Of a stretch of 64,000 bases of DNA, positions 34,596 to 42,523 are shown piece after piece. Each line of letters opens with the position of its first letter. The stretch's first letter is position 1. The position numbers were made by a program, and so were the translations under genes. The notes under the pieces were generated by a model that saw nothing but the letters and a program-made list of their open reading frames with translations, was not told where the DNA came from and did not search any database. The stretch is taken from NCBI RefSeq assembly GCF_036226525.1, contig NZ_CP108487.1, forward strand, positions 4,588,001-4,652,000, in the 5' to 3' direction. The DNA comes from Kribbella sp. NBC_01245 (GTDB taxonomy: Bacteria; Actinomycetota; Actinomycetes; Propionibacteriales; Kribbellaceae).

Positions 34596-35287
34596 CAGGT
34601 AAGCCTCGCAGCCAGCAGCGCCTCGGCTAGCAGCAGGTCCCGCGGGCGGGTGATCTTGAAGGCGTCCTCGGAACCCAGCACGGTCTGCACGGTCACGCCG
34701 AGCCGCTCGCACAGCGTCGCGTCATCGGTGGCGCCGTCGGCCGGACCGGAATGGGCCTTGCGCAACAACGCGGGCTCGAATCCCTGCGGGGTCTGGACCG
34801 CGACCAGGCTGTTGCGATCGGGCGTGTCGACGACCTTGCCGTCGGCATCGACCCGTTTGATCGTGTCGGTGACCGGCAGCACCGGCACCACCGCAGTCGC
34901 GCCGGCCCGCACCGCGAACACGACTCGCTCGATCACCTCGACCGGAACGAACGGCCGGGCCGCGTCGTGCACCAGGACACAGTCAATGCCGTCGGCATCG
35001 ATCACGTCGAGCGCCTGCCGGACCGAGTCGGTGCGCTCCTTGCCACCGGCAACGCAGTGCAGCTCGGCCGAGCCGACGAGCGGCTCGAGCTGGGCGTGGA
35101 TGTCCTGCTCGGTGCCGGCCGGAACCGCCACCACCAGACAGCAAAGGTCGATGGCGGTCGCCGCGAAAAGTCCACGAACCGCGTGGACCAGCAGCGAGTC
35201 GCCACCGACCTCTCGAAAGGCTTTCGGTGCCTCACCACCCAGCCGCAATCCGAGACCGGCCGCCGGGATGATTGCCGCAGTGCTCAT
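34595..35287 (-). CDS. ispD: 2-C-methyl-D-erythritol 4-phosphate cytidylyltransferase
   Basis: 230 residues. The nucleotide-binding signature AAIIPAAGLGLRLG opens the protein, followed by PKAF, VHDAARPFV, the TDTIK loop and QTPQGF, all typical for IspD. It joins CTP and methylerythritol phosphate in the non-mevalonate pathway, just before ispF's partner steps. The start is the ATG at 35287, 43 nt after carD. A visible Shine-Dalgarno is lacking. Confidence 0.95.
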   Translation of the reverse strand: MSTAAIIPAAGLGLRLGGEAPKAFREVGGDSLLVHAVRGLFAATAIDLCCLVVAVPAGTEQDIHAQLEPLVGSAELHCVAGGKERTDSVRQALDVIDADGIDCVLVHDAARPFVPVEVIERVVFAVRAGATAVVPVLPVTDTIKRVDADGKVVDTPDRNSLVAVQTPQGFEPALLRKAHSGPADGATDDATLCERLGVTVQTVLGSEDAFKITRPRDLLLAEALLAARLT

Positions 35288-35330
35288 GGAGATGAACCTA
35301 CGCAGGACGGAACGGTCTCGCGATTCCGGA

Positions 35331-35816
35331 TCAGGAAGCGAGGACCTCGTCGAGGATGGCTTCCGCCTTGTCCTCGTTGGTGTGTTCGGCCAGGGCCAGT
35401 TCGGAGACGAGGATCTGGCGCGCCTTAGCCAGCATCCGCTTCTCACCCGCGGAGAGTCCACGGTCACGCTCTCGGCGCCAAAGATCGCGAACGACCTCTG
35501 CCACCTTCATCACGTCACCTGAATGCAGCTTCTCCAGGTTCGCCTTGTAGCGACGCGACCAGTTGGTCGGCTCCTCGGTGTGCGGAGCCCGCAGCACGTC
35601 GAAGACGCGCTCCAGACCAGCCTGATCCACGACGTCGCGAACGCCGACGAGATCGAGGTTGCACGCGGGGACCCGGACTACCAGGTCGTTCTGAGCGACG
35701 ATCCTCAAGACCAGATAGGTCTTGTCCTCACCTTTGATCTGACGGGTCTCGATGTCCTCGATGACGGCCGCACCATGGTTGGGGTAAACAACCGTCTCGC
35801 CGACTGTGAAAGTCAT
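35331..35816 (-). CDS. carD: RNA polymerase-binding transcription factor CarD
   Basis: 161 residues. N-terminal Tudor-like RNAP-interaction domain (FTVGETVVYPNHGAAVIEDIE) and helical DNA-binding C-terminal domain with the conserved TNWSRRYKANLEKL and RMLAKARQILVSELALAE. CarD binds the polymerase beta subunit and stabilises open complexes at rRNA and many other promoters. A strong GAGGAGGAAAGGGG lies upstream of the ATG. First gene of the carD-ispD-ispF unit and divergent from the LpqE-like gene. Confidence 0.96.
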   Translation of the reverse strand: MTFTVGETVVYPNHGAAVIEDIETRQIKGEDKTYLVLRIVAQNDLVVRVPACNLDLVGVRDVVDQAGLERVFDVLRAPHTEEPTNWSRRYKANLEKLHSGDVMKVAEVVRDLWRRERDRGLSAGEKRMLAKARQILVSELALAEHTNEDKAEAILDEVLAS

Positions 35817-36044
35817 ATGTCACGTGCCCCTTTCCTCCTCTAGAGTACCACGCGGCCGCTGGTCATCTCCGGGCGTTTGCGCTGGTCAGAGGCCATTTCC
35901 CGCCTTGACAAACGAACTTGGCCGTGCCATGCGCACGAAAAACGGGGTACCTGATGACGGGTCCGCCGATCCCGATCGGTAGGCTGTGGCGGCCCGGGCC
36001 CTTGCTCTGCGGCATTTCATCAGTGTGTAGGAGAGGGAACACCA

Positions 36045-36560
36045 GTGCCCATCACGTTGACCTCGCGCACCGTACGGCGGACCGGCCTGCTCGGGGCCGC
36101 CGCACTCGTGGTGAGCACCCTCACCGCCTGTGGCGCCGGCTTCAACGCCCAGTCGACCCAGCCCTACCAGGCCGCCGAAGGCAGCAACGCGCAGTCCGGC
36201 GAGATCCTGGCCCGCAACATGCTGGTGCTGGCCGACGCCGAGGGCAAGGGCGAGCTGCACGCCGCCTTCGTCAACAACGGCCCGGAGAACGACGTACTGA
36301 AGAGCGTCGAGCTGGACCCGTCGCACCAGGGCATCGAGATCACCGGCATGCGCCCGTTCACGCTGCGCCCGGGTGCGCTGCTGTCGGTGCCGCCCACCAC
36401 CGGCAAGCCCGTCGTGATCACCGGGGCCAAGCCCGGCACGATGCTCAAGATGACCTTCAGCTTCAACGAGGCCGGCCCGATCACCACCCAGGTGCCGGTG
36501 CTGGCGCACGACCACTACTCGCCGACGCCGCCCACCGAGACGGGCGAGCACCACGGCTGA
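36045..36560 (+). CDS. LpqE-like lipoprotein
   Basis: 171 residues, GTG start with GGAGAGGG upstream. Lipoprotein signal peptide with lipobox LTAC (Cys29). A beta-sandwich-like exported domain follows, with ending His/Pro-rich tail (PTPPTETGEHHG). Its position divergent from carD is that of lpqE in Mycobacterium; length is also similar. Function unknown; the domain resembles copper-chaperone-like PCu(A)C folds only in general pattern. Confidence 0.78.
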   Translation: MPITLTSRTVRRTGLLGAAALVVSTLTACGAGFNAQSTQPYQAAEGSNAQSGEILARNMLVLADAEGKGELHAAFVNNGPENDVLKSVELDPSHQGIEITGMRPFTLRPGALLSVPPTTGKPVVITGAKPGTMLKMTFSFNEAGPITTQVPVLAHDHYSPTPPTETGEHHG

Positions 36561-36580
36561 GCACCTCGCTTGATCATGGA

Positions 36581-36626
36581 AACGGCCGGCCTCCCCTCAG
36601 CGGGAGGCCGGCCGTTCCTGTTTCTG
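36581..36626. terminator. Two-way terminator between converging genes
   Basis: Perfect 15-bp stem (36581-36595 with 36602-36616), 6-nt loop, followed on the plus strand by CCTGTTTCTG. It sits between the lipoprotein stop (36560) and the substrate-binding protein stop (36641). Confidence 0.8.
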
Positions 36627-36640
36627 CGGGTGCTGACTGA

Positions 36641-37666
36641 CTACTTGGCTGCCTCGGCGGCCTTGGTCAGACCCGGCAGGATCTTCTCGAGCACCCACGG
36701 CACGCTGAGCACGCTGACCGCGCTCATACCGGAGACGACCTGCTTGTCCTCCATCAGGTAGACCGAGCCCTTCTTCGAGGCGCCGAGCGCCGCGTAGACC
36801 GGGTCCGCCTTGAACTTCGCCGCGGTCAGGTCGTCGACGTACGCCACCACGACGTCCGCGTCGATCTCCGCGACCTTCTCCTTACTCACCGTCATGTAGA
36901 ACTGCTTCTGCTTGTTCGCCTTCTCCAGCGCCTCGACGCCGGGCGAGTTCACGAAGCCCATCTCGTTCAGGATCTGCACCCGCGGGTCGTTCGGCATGTA
37001 GACGTAGTTCTCCGCGCCGAACGACGCGACCGTGATCGTCTTGCCCTTGAACTCGGGGTGATCGGTGGCGGCCTTCGCCGTCAGCTCCTTGATGCCATCG
37101 ACCAGCTTCCGCGCCTCGGCCGACTTACCGAGCGCCTGACCGATGATCGTGGTCTGGTCCTGCCAGCTGGTCTGCCACGCGGCACCCGGGTACGCCACGG
37201 TGGTCGCGATCTCGCTCAGCTTGTCGTACGTCGCCTTGTCGAAGCCCTCGTACGGCGCGAGGATCACGTCCGGCGTGAGGGCCGCGATCTTCTCGAACGG
37301 GATGCTGTCCGTGGTGTCGAACAGCGTGGTCTTCGCCGGGTCGAAGTGGCTCTCGTCCCAGGCGGTCGTGCCCGCGGCGGTCTGGCCGTACGTCACCTTG
37401 GGCATGCCAACCGGCGTCTCGCCGAGCGCGTAAACAATGTCCTGCGCGTTCCAGCCGAGCGTGACAATCCGCTCCGGCTTCTTGTCGATCACGGCATTGC
37501 CGAAGGTGTTCTTAATGGTGACCGGGAACCCGGCGGCGGCCGGCGCACTCGGTTGGTCACCTGCCGCCTTGTCGTCGCTGCCGCAAGCGACCAAAGCACT
37601 CGTAGCCAGCAAACTCACCAGCACAGCAGCCACCGGACGAGCAGCACGCGGACGGGACCAGAACAT
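36641..37666 (-). CDS. Iron-siderophore ABC transporter substrate-binding lipoprotein
   Basis: 341 residues. Lipobox LVAC (Cys28), then a periplasmic-binding-protein type III (FepB/FhuD-like) domain: PERIVTLGWNAQDIVYALGETPVGM at the N-lobe, a long connecting helix (about 205-235), and the C-lobe ending VPWVLEKILPGL. GGAGAT lies upstream of the ATG. It should deliver a ferric siderophore to an ABC permease. No permease or ATPase gene is next to it, so it is an orphan receptor here. An IdeR/DtxR-type iron box lies 31 nt upstream. Confidence 0.87.
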   Translation of the reverse strand: MFWSRPRAARPVAAVLVSLLATSALVACGSDDKAAGDQPSAPAAAGFPVTIKNTFGNAVIDKKPERIVTLGWNAQDIVYALGETPVGMPKVTYGQTAAGTTAWDESHFDPAKTTLFDTTDSIPFEKIAALTPDVILAPYEGFDKATYDKLSEIATTVAYPGAAWQTSWQDQTTIIGQALGKSAEARKLVDGIKELTAKAATDHPEFKGKTITVASFGAENYVYMPNDPRVQILNEMGFVNSPGVEALEKANKQKQFYMTVSKEKVAEIDADVVVAYVDDLTAAKFKADPVYAALGASKKGSVYLMEDKQVVSGMSAVSVLSVPWVLEKILPGLTKAAEAAK

Positions 37667-37697
37667 GGGCGGATCTCCTTAGTAGCCATACACCAAC

Positions 37698-37716
37698 TAA
37701 GGCCAGCCTAACCTCA
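37698..37716 (-). promoter_or_regulatory. Iron box (IdeR/DtxR operator)
   Basis: Read on the minus strand, TGAGGTTAGGCTGGCCTTA matches the IdeR/DtxR consensus TTAGGTTAGSCTAACCTAA at 15 of 19 positions. It is located 31-50 nt upstream of the substrate-binding protein start, so iron-replete IdeR should repress that gene. Confidence 0.75.
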
Positions 37717-37769
37717 TTTCCCCACCCTCTCTGCCCACCCCCATGTCAGATCCCCCACACCCCACACCC

Positions 37770-38126
37770 CGCCAAGGCCGGTACAACGCTCGCGGGCCGC
37801 ACCCCCTAAGCCCTGCGTCGATTGGTCTGGATTTGCCCGCTCCCGCGGCGAGTCAGTTCGGCCGCCCACAGTCCGCGGGCAAATCCTGACCAATCGACGC
37901 TAAACCAGCACAACGAATAACCCTGCCCGGGAAGTTCTTCCGCCGTACGACGCCAAAACAATCCGGGTCGACGTGATTAGTGGCAGGCGATTAGCGTCGA
38001 TTGGTCAGGATTCGACCGCAGACCGTTCGTCCGCAAGGTGACCGCCGCTGGAGCGGGTCGAATCCAGACCAATCGACACAGGGCTTGGGGAGGTGCCGAT
38101 CCCCAAGCCCTGTGCAGGTGTTGGCG
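37770..38126. repeat. MITE-like long palindromic repeat (class B, copy 3), 357 bp
   Basis: Starts CGCCAAGGCCGG and ends CAGGTGTTGGCG, degenerate forms of the ends of copies 2 and 4. Four arms: GCGTCGATTGGTCTGGATTT, its near complement, GCGTCGATTGGTCAGGATTC and GAATCCAGACCAATCGACAC. The left pair shares TTTGCCCGC/GCGGGCAAA while the right pair shares TTCGACCGC-type ends, so substitutions track within each local hairpin. It fills the 470-nt gap between the siderophore receptor gene and regX3, ends 14 nt from the regX3 stop, and holds no CDS. Confidence 0.82.
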
Positions 38127-38139
38127 TTTGTGAGTCGGG

Positions 38140-38817
38140 TCAGGCTTCGAATTTGTAGCCTAGGCCTCGGACGGTGAGGAGGTGCTGGGGGTTTGAGGGG
38201 TCCTTTTCGAGTTTGCTGCGGAGGCGTTTTACGTGGACGTCGAGGGTTTTGGTGTCGCCCACGTAGTCCGCGCCCCAAATGCGGTCGATCAACTGACCTC
38301 TAGTGAGGACCCGACCGGTATTACGCAGCAGCATTTCGAGCAGCTCGAACTCCTTCAGAGGCAACCGGATCTCAGCACCCGAGACCGTCACCACGTGCCG
38401 CTCGACGTCCATCCGGACCGGACCCGCCTCGAGCGTGTCCGGCAGGAGCTCCACATCGGCTCCACGCCGGAGGACGGCTCTTATACGCGCCAGCAGCTCT
38501 CGCGGGCTGTACGGCTTGGTGACGTAGTCGTCCGCGCCCAACTCGAGCCCGACGACCTTGTCCACCTCCGTGTCCTTGGCGCTGACGATGATCACCGGCA
38601 CGTTGCCGCGGCTGCGCAGCGCGCGGCAGACCTCGGTTCCGGACAGGCCAGGCAGCATCAGGTCCAGCAGCACGATGTCCGCACCGGCGCGGTCGTACTC
38701 CGCCAGAGCGTCCGGGCCGGTCTCGGCCACGGCGACCTCGAAGCCCTCCTTGCGCAGCACGTAGGACAACGCGTCGCTGTAGCTCTCTTCGTCTTCGACG
38801 ACCAGCACTCGGGTCAC
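38140..38817 (-). CDS. regX3: Two-component response regulator RegX3/PhoP-like
   Basis: 225 residues of the OmpR/PhoB type. Receiver domain with Asp9, phospho-acceptor Asp52 (LLDLMLPG) and Lys in VTKPYS; winged-helix DNA-binding domain ending LLTVRGLGYKFEA. GTG start overlaps the senX3 stop (GTGA) with AAGGAGG in front; an upstream extension lies inside senX3. Orthologues control the phosphate starvation response by binding PHO boxes, one of which is at 40105-40126. Confidence 0.92.
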   Translation of the reverse strand: MTRVLVVEDEESYSDALSYVLRKEGFEVAVAETGPDALAEYDRAGADIVLLDLMLPGLSGTEVCRALRSRGNVPVIIVSAKDTEVDKVVGLELGADDYVTKPYSPRELLARIRAVLRRGADVELLPDTLEAGPVRMDVERHVVTVSGAEIRLPLKEFELLEMLLRNTGRVLTRGQLIDRIWGADYVGDTKTLDVHVKRLRSKLEKDPSNPQHLLTVRGLGYKFEA

Positions 38818-40049
38818 GAAGCTGCCTCCTTGGAAACTGACGACGGGGTCGGCGTCTTGATCAGGCCGGGCGACACCTCGAAGATGTCGCCGGCAGGGTG
38901 CCCGGTTGCGGGATCGAGCCGCAGCGGGAGTCTGATGGTGAAGGTGGAGCCCTGGCCCTCGACGCTCCACACCCGCACATCGCCGCCGTGGATCGACGAG
39001 ATGTGCTTCACGATGGACAGGCCGAGGCCGGTGCCGCCGGTTTCGCGACTACGGGCCCGGTCGACCCGATAGAAGCGCTCGAAGATCCGCTCCAGCTCGC
39101 TACTCGGGATACCGACGCCCTGGTCGCGGACGGTGATCTCGACCAGGTCCCCGATCGGCTGGGCGGTGACGGCGACCCGGGTCCCGTCGGGGCTGTAGTT
39201 GACCGCGTTCTCGACCAGGTTGCCGATCGCGATGGCCAGCTGGTCCTCGCTGCCGAGCACCTCCAGACCGGGATCGGTCTTCACGACCAGGCTGATGTCG
39301 CGGTTCTCCGCGTCCACCCGGCAACGGTCGACGGCCTGCTCGACCACGTAGCCGATATCGATCGGGCCCGGGTTCTCCAGCGGGTCGTCGCCCTGCAGGC
39401 GGGACAGCTCGATGATCTCCTTGACCAGCCGGCTCAGCCGGGAGGCCTCGATCCGCATCCGGCCGGAGAACCGCTGCACCGCCTCGGGATCGTCGGAGGC
39501 CTCGGAGACGGCATCCGCGAGCAAGGTCAACGCCCCGATCGGGGTCTTCAGCTCGTGGCTCACGTTGACGACGAAGTCGCGGCGGATCGCGTCCAGCCGC
39601 TTCTCCCGGGTGCGGTCCTCGGCCAGGACGAGCACGAGCTGGCTGCCCAGCGGCGCCACCCGCGCACTGACGTACTGCGTGGCGCCGAGGCGGCCGCGGA
39701 CGATCTCGAGCTCCCGCTGCTGGATCTGCCCGTCCCGCCGCACCTCTCGGACCATCTCGAGCAGGTCGTCGACGACAAGGCGATTCCCGCGCACGATGCC
39801 GAGCACATGGGCCGGGGCACTGGCCTGGAGGACCTGGTCCTCGGGGCCCATCACGACCGCGGAACTGCGCAGGACGGAGAGCACGGTGGCGACGCCAGGC
39901 GGTACGACCGGGTCGGGTGAGACCGGGACCTTGGTCTGGGATCGCTCACTGAAAACGACCGCGGCAACGGACAGCGCTCCCAGGGCGACGCCAGCGACGC
40001 CCCCCAGCACCGCTGCCAGCGTGGAGTCCACATCTAAGATCGTACGCAT
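38814..40049 (-). CDS. senX3: Sensor histidine kinase SenX3/PhoR-like
   Basis: 411 residues. One membrane helix (about 12-33), a PAS-like domain (about 50-145), the dimerisation domain with phospho-acceptor His165 in VSHELKTP, and the catalytic ATPase domain with NLVENAVNYS (N box), DQGVGIP (G1) and GGTGLGLSI (G2). It partners RegX3 in phosphate sensing, with PhoU and the Pst transporter usually controlling its activity. It is divergent from phoU, as expected in actinobacteria. Confidence 0.93.
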   Translation of the reverse strand: MRTILDVDSTLAAVLGGVAGVALGALSVAAVVFSERSQTKVPVSPDPVVPPGVATVLSVLRSSAVVMGPEDQVLQASAPAHVLGIVRGNRLVVDDLLEMVREVRRDGQIQQRELEIVRGRLGATQYVSARVAPLGSQLVLVLAEDRTREKRLDAIRRDFVVNVSHELKTPIGALTLLADAVSEASDDPEAVQRFSGRMRIEASRLSRLVKEIIELSRLQGDDPLENPGPIDIGYVVEQAVDRCRVDAENRDISLVVKTDPGLEVLGSEDQLAIAIGNLVENAVNYSPDGTRVAVTAQPIGDLVEITVRDQGVGIPSSELERIFERFYRVDRARSRETGGTGLGLSIVKHISSIHGGDVRVWSVEGQGSTFTIRLPLRLDPATGHPAGDIFEVSPGLIKTPTPSSVSKEAAS

Positions 40050-40104
40050 ACCGTGACCGGGTTAAGTCCGTTTTCGCCAGCACTGAGCCTGACGAGTCCT
40101 AACT

Positions 40105-40126
40105 GTTCACCACCCGTTCACCACTC
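40105..40126 (+). promoter_or_regulatory. PHO box (two 11-bp direct repeats)
   Basis: GTTCACCACCC (40105-40115) is followed directly by GTTCACCACTC (40116-40126), the direct-repeat form of the PhoP/RegX3 binding site in actinobacteria. It lies in the 174-nt region between senX3 and phoU, so phosphate starvation should control phoU and probably senX3-regX3. Confidence 0.8.
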
Positions 40127-40223
40127 GTCGCCAGGCGGCAACCTGGGCGGCATACGGTCCACGCTGGCGGCCTGTGCGCGGGCGCCAGGCCGTACCAGAC
40201 ACCACAGATCGGAAGCAGACACG

Positions 40224-40934
40224 ATGCGCGACACCTATCACGAGCAACTCGACGACATCCTCGCCGAGCTCGAACGCATGACGCGAACGGTGTCCACCGC
40301 CGTCCGGCGCTCGACCACGGCCCTGCTGACGGCCGACATCCGTCAGGCCGAGGAGGTGATCGCCGCCGATGTCGAGCTGGACGCCAGCGGCGAGGCCGTG
40401 GAGGACAAGGTCTTCGACCTGATGGCCCTGCAGGCGCCGGTCGCCAACGAGCTGCGGATGCTGGTCGCCGCGCTGCGGATGGTGGCCGACCTGGAGCGGA
40501 TGGGCGATCTCGCTGCCCACGTCTCGAAGATCGCCCGGCTCCGCTACCCGCAACCCGCCATCCCCGCCGAGCTGCACAGCGTGCTCGAGGAGATGGGTGG
40601 AGTCGCGGGCAAGATGGTCGACGCCGCCGGTGACGTGATCCGTTCCCGCGACGTCGAGGCGGCCCAGAAGCTCGAGGCCACCGACGACGAGATGGACAAG
40701 CTCCGCAGCAGCCAGTTCCGGCTGATGATGGACGACTCCTGGCCGCACGGCGTCGAGGTGGCCGTCGACATCGCGCTGCTGGGCCGGTACTACGAGCGGA
40801 TCGCCGACCACGCCGTCTCGATGGCCCGCCGGGTCGTGTACCTGGTCACGGGCGAGCTGCCCGTAGCCGTCGGCGGCACGGCAGCCGGCTCCGGCGCGGG
40901 CGCCTCGGCCCCGACGGTCAACGGCAACGACTGA
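40224..40934 (+). CDS. phoU: Phosphate signalling complex protein PhoU
   Basis: 236 residues, two three-helix PhoU repeats, with the conserved pattern ADLERMGDLAAHVSKIA in the first and YYERIADHAVSMARRVVYL in the second; acidic and polar residues there bind metals. The tail after about 215 is a Gly/Ala/Ser-rich extension. It damps PhoR/SenX3 signalling and phosphate uptake. GGAAG precedes the ATG. A PHO box lies upstream and a terminator downstream. Confidence 0.93.
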   Translation: MRDTYHEQLDDILAELERMTRTVSTAVRRSTTALLTADIRQAEEVIAADVELDASGEAVEDKVFDLMALQAPVANELRMLVAALRMVADLERMGDLAAHVSKIARLRYPQPAIPAELHSVLEEMGGVAGKMVDAAGDVIRSRDVEAAQKLEATDDEMDKLRSSQFRLMMDDSWPHGVEVAVDIALLGRYYERIADHAVSMARRVVYLVTGELPVAVGGTAAGSGAGASAPTVNGND

Positions 40935-40945
40935 CACCACAAAAG

Positions 40946-40986
40946 CGAGCCGCCTGCCCCATCAGGGACAGGCGGCTCGTTTTTTG
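40946..40986 (+). terminator. Rho-independent terminator of phoU
   Basis: 15-bp stem (40946-40960 with 40966-40980, one imperfect pair) and a run of T from 40980 to 40986, beginning 11 nt after the phoU stop. Confidence 0.88.
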
Positions 40987-41035
40987 TTGCTCGAAAGGCT
41001 TGGCTGGATCGTGCGGTCGGCGTACTCTCGAACAC

Positions 41036-41254
41036 ATGTTCGATGACGACGAGGTGTACGCCCTCAGTCACGCCAGGCTACTGGTCGAGCTCGCCGAGGC
41101 CGGGGCGGGACTCGCACAAGCCCGGGCGGATCTGCGCGAGATCATCGCGGATCACCCGGACCTGCAAGAGCGGCTGCCCGAGCTGGAAGGGCGGCTCGAC
41201 TACTACGACGCGGAGGAGGCCGTATTCGCAGCTATCAGCGGCCCTGGTTCTTGA
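41036..41254 (+). CDS. Small acidic hypothetical protein
   Basis: 72 residues from the ATG at 41036, rich in Glu/Asp/Leu/Ala with a predicted helical hairpin (HARLLVELAEAGAGLAQARADL followed by ELEGRLDYYDAEEAVFAAI). No family recognised. The 3' end overlaps the converging gpmA gene by 20 nt. No clear Shine-Dalgarno, so translation is unproven; the acidic, heptad-like composition is unlike a random shadow of gpmA. Confidence 0.5.
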   Translation: MFDDDEVYALSHARLLVELAEAGAGLAQARADLREIIADHPDLQERLPELEGRLDYYDAEEAVFAAISGPGS

Positions 41255-41981
41255 CGGCCTCGATGGCGGCCTGTGCCGCGGCCGGGTCGAGGTATTCGCC
41301 GCCCTTCTTCAGCGGGCGGAAGTCCTCGTCCAGCTCGTAGTACAGCGGGATGCCGGTGGGGATGTTCAGGCCGACCACGGTGGCCTCGTCCAGGCCGTCG
41401 AGGTGCTTGACCAAGGCGCGCAGCGAGTTGCCGTGCGCCGTGACGAGCACGGTCTTGCCGTCGCGCAGGTCCGGCACGATCGAGTCGTACCAGTACGGCA
41501 GCATCCGCTCGACGACGTCCTTGAGGCACTCGGTGGCCGGCAGGATCTCGCTCGGCAGGCCGGCGTAGCGCGGGTCACCCGACTGGTCGAACTCGCTGCC
41601 GCGCTCGATCACCGGCGGCGGCGTGTCGTAGGACCGGCGGAACAGCATGAACTGCTCCTCGCCGAGCTCCTCGAGGGTCTGCTTCTTGTCCTTGCCCTGC
41701 AGACCGCCGTAGTGGCGCTCGTTCAGCCGCCAGGACCGGCGGACGTCGATCCAGGACCGGCCCGCCACCTCCAGCGCGATGTTCGCGGTGCGGATGGCCC
41801 GGTGCAGGACCGAGGTGTGCAGCACGTCCGGCAGCAGGTCACGGTCGCGCAGCAGCTGGCCGCCGCGGTGCGCCTCCTCGACCCCCTGGGCGTTCAGGTC
41901 GACGTCGACCCAGCCCGTGAAGAGGTTCTTGGCGTTCCACTCGCTGTGGCCGTGACGAAGCAGGATCAGGCGGTAGGTCAT
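41235..41981 (-). CDS. gpmA: 2,3-bisphosphoglycerate-dependent phosphoglycerate mutase
   Basis: 248 residues. The histidine phosphatase signature LLRHGHSEWN at the N-terminus gives the phosphorylated His, NERHYGGLQGKDK is the mutase-specific loop and VTAHGNSLRALVKHL carries the second catalytic His. It interconverts 3- and 2-phosphoglycerate in glycolysis and gluconeogenesis. Its location between mshA/YbjN genes and senX3-regX3 matches Mycobacterium gpm1. Confidence 0.95.
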   Translation of the reverse strand: MTYRLILLRHGHSEWNAKNLFTGWVDVDLNAQGVEEAHRGGQLLRDRDLLPDVLHTSVLHRAIRTANIALEVAGRSWIDVRRSWRLNERHYGGLQGKDKKQTLEELGEEQFMLFRRSYDTPPPVIERGSEFDQSGDPRYAGLPSEILPATECLKDVVERMLPYWYDSIVPDLRDGKTVLVTAHGNSLRALVKHLDGLDEATVVGLNIPTGIPLYYELDEDFRPLKKGGEYLDPAAAQAAIEAVKNQGR

Positions 41982-41990
41982 ACCCGCACT

Positions 41991-42479
41991 CTATCGAGGC
42001 TCGAGCCAGCCTTTGAACGCGTCCAGATTGCGGGTGGACTCGCCCCGGGAGACGCGCCACTCGTACTCCTTGCGGATGGACGAGGCGAACCCGAGTTCCA
42101 GGATGGTGTTGAACGACGAGTCGGCGTACTCGAGCACCGAACCGAGCAGCCGGTCCATCTCCACCGGGGTGACCGCGTGCAACGGCATCCGCCCGTCCAG
42201 GTGGATGTCGCCGAGATGGTCCACCGCGAACGCCACGCCGTACATCTTGAGGTTGCGCTCCAGCAGCCAGCGGTAGACGGCCTCGTGGTTCTCGTCCGGC
42301 CGGCGCGCGACGAACGCGTGCACGGTCAGAGCCTGCGTGCCGACGGTGAGCGAAACCGTGGTCTTGAGCTTCTTCTCGCCGGGCAGGTCCACCGTGAACT
42401 CACCCGGTTCGGCCTCGGTGAAGTCCAGCTCGTTCTCGGTCAGCACCTGGCGGATCACGTCCGCCGCCGACACCCTCAT
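41991..42479 (-). CDS. YbjN-domain protein
   Basis: 162 residues of the YbjN family (PF10722), recognised from the context between mshA and gpmA and from the pattern LKTTVSLTVGTQALTVHAFVARRPDENHEAVYRWLLERNLKM. A type III secretion chaperone-like fold is expected. Molecular role unknown. It ends 9 nt before gpmA, suggesting a shared transcript from mshA or its own start. Confidence 0.82.
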   Translation of the reverse strand: MRVSAADVIRQVLTENELDFTEAEPGEFTVDLPGEKKLKTTVSLTVGTQALTVHAFVARRPDENHEAVYRWLLERNLKMYGVAFAVDHLGDIHLDGRMPLHAVTPVEMDRLLGSVLEYADSSFNTILELGFASSIRKEYEWRVSRGESTRNLDAFKGWLEPR

Positions 42480-42523
42480 ACCGCCACCTCTCGTCGTCGC
42501 ACCCTGGTCTCAGGCCCTGTGTC

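Noticed and set aside
35817..36044. Possible gene between carD and the LpqE-like lipoprotein
   Set aside because: The frames there are short or belong to shadows of the lipoprotein; the 228-nt stretch is best read as two divergent promoters.
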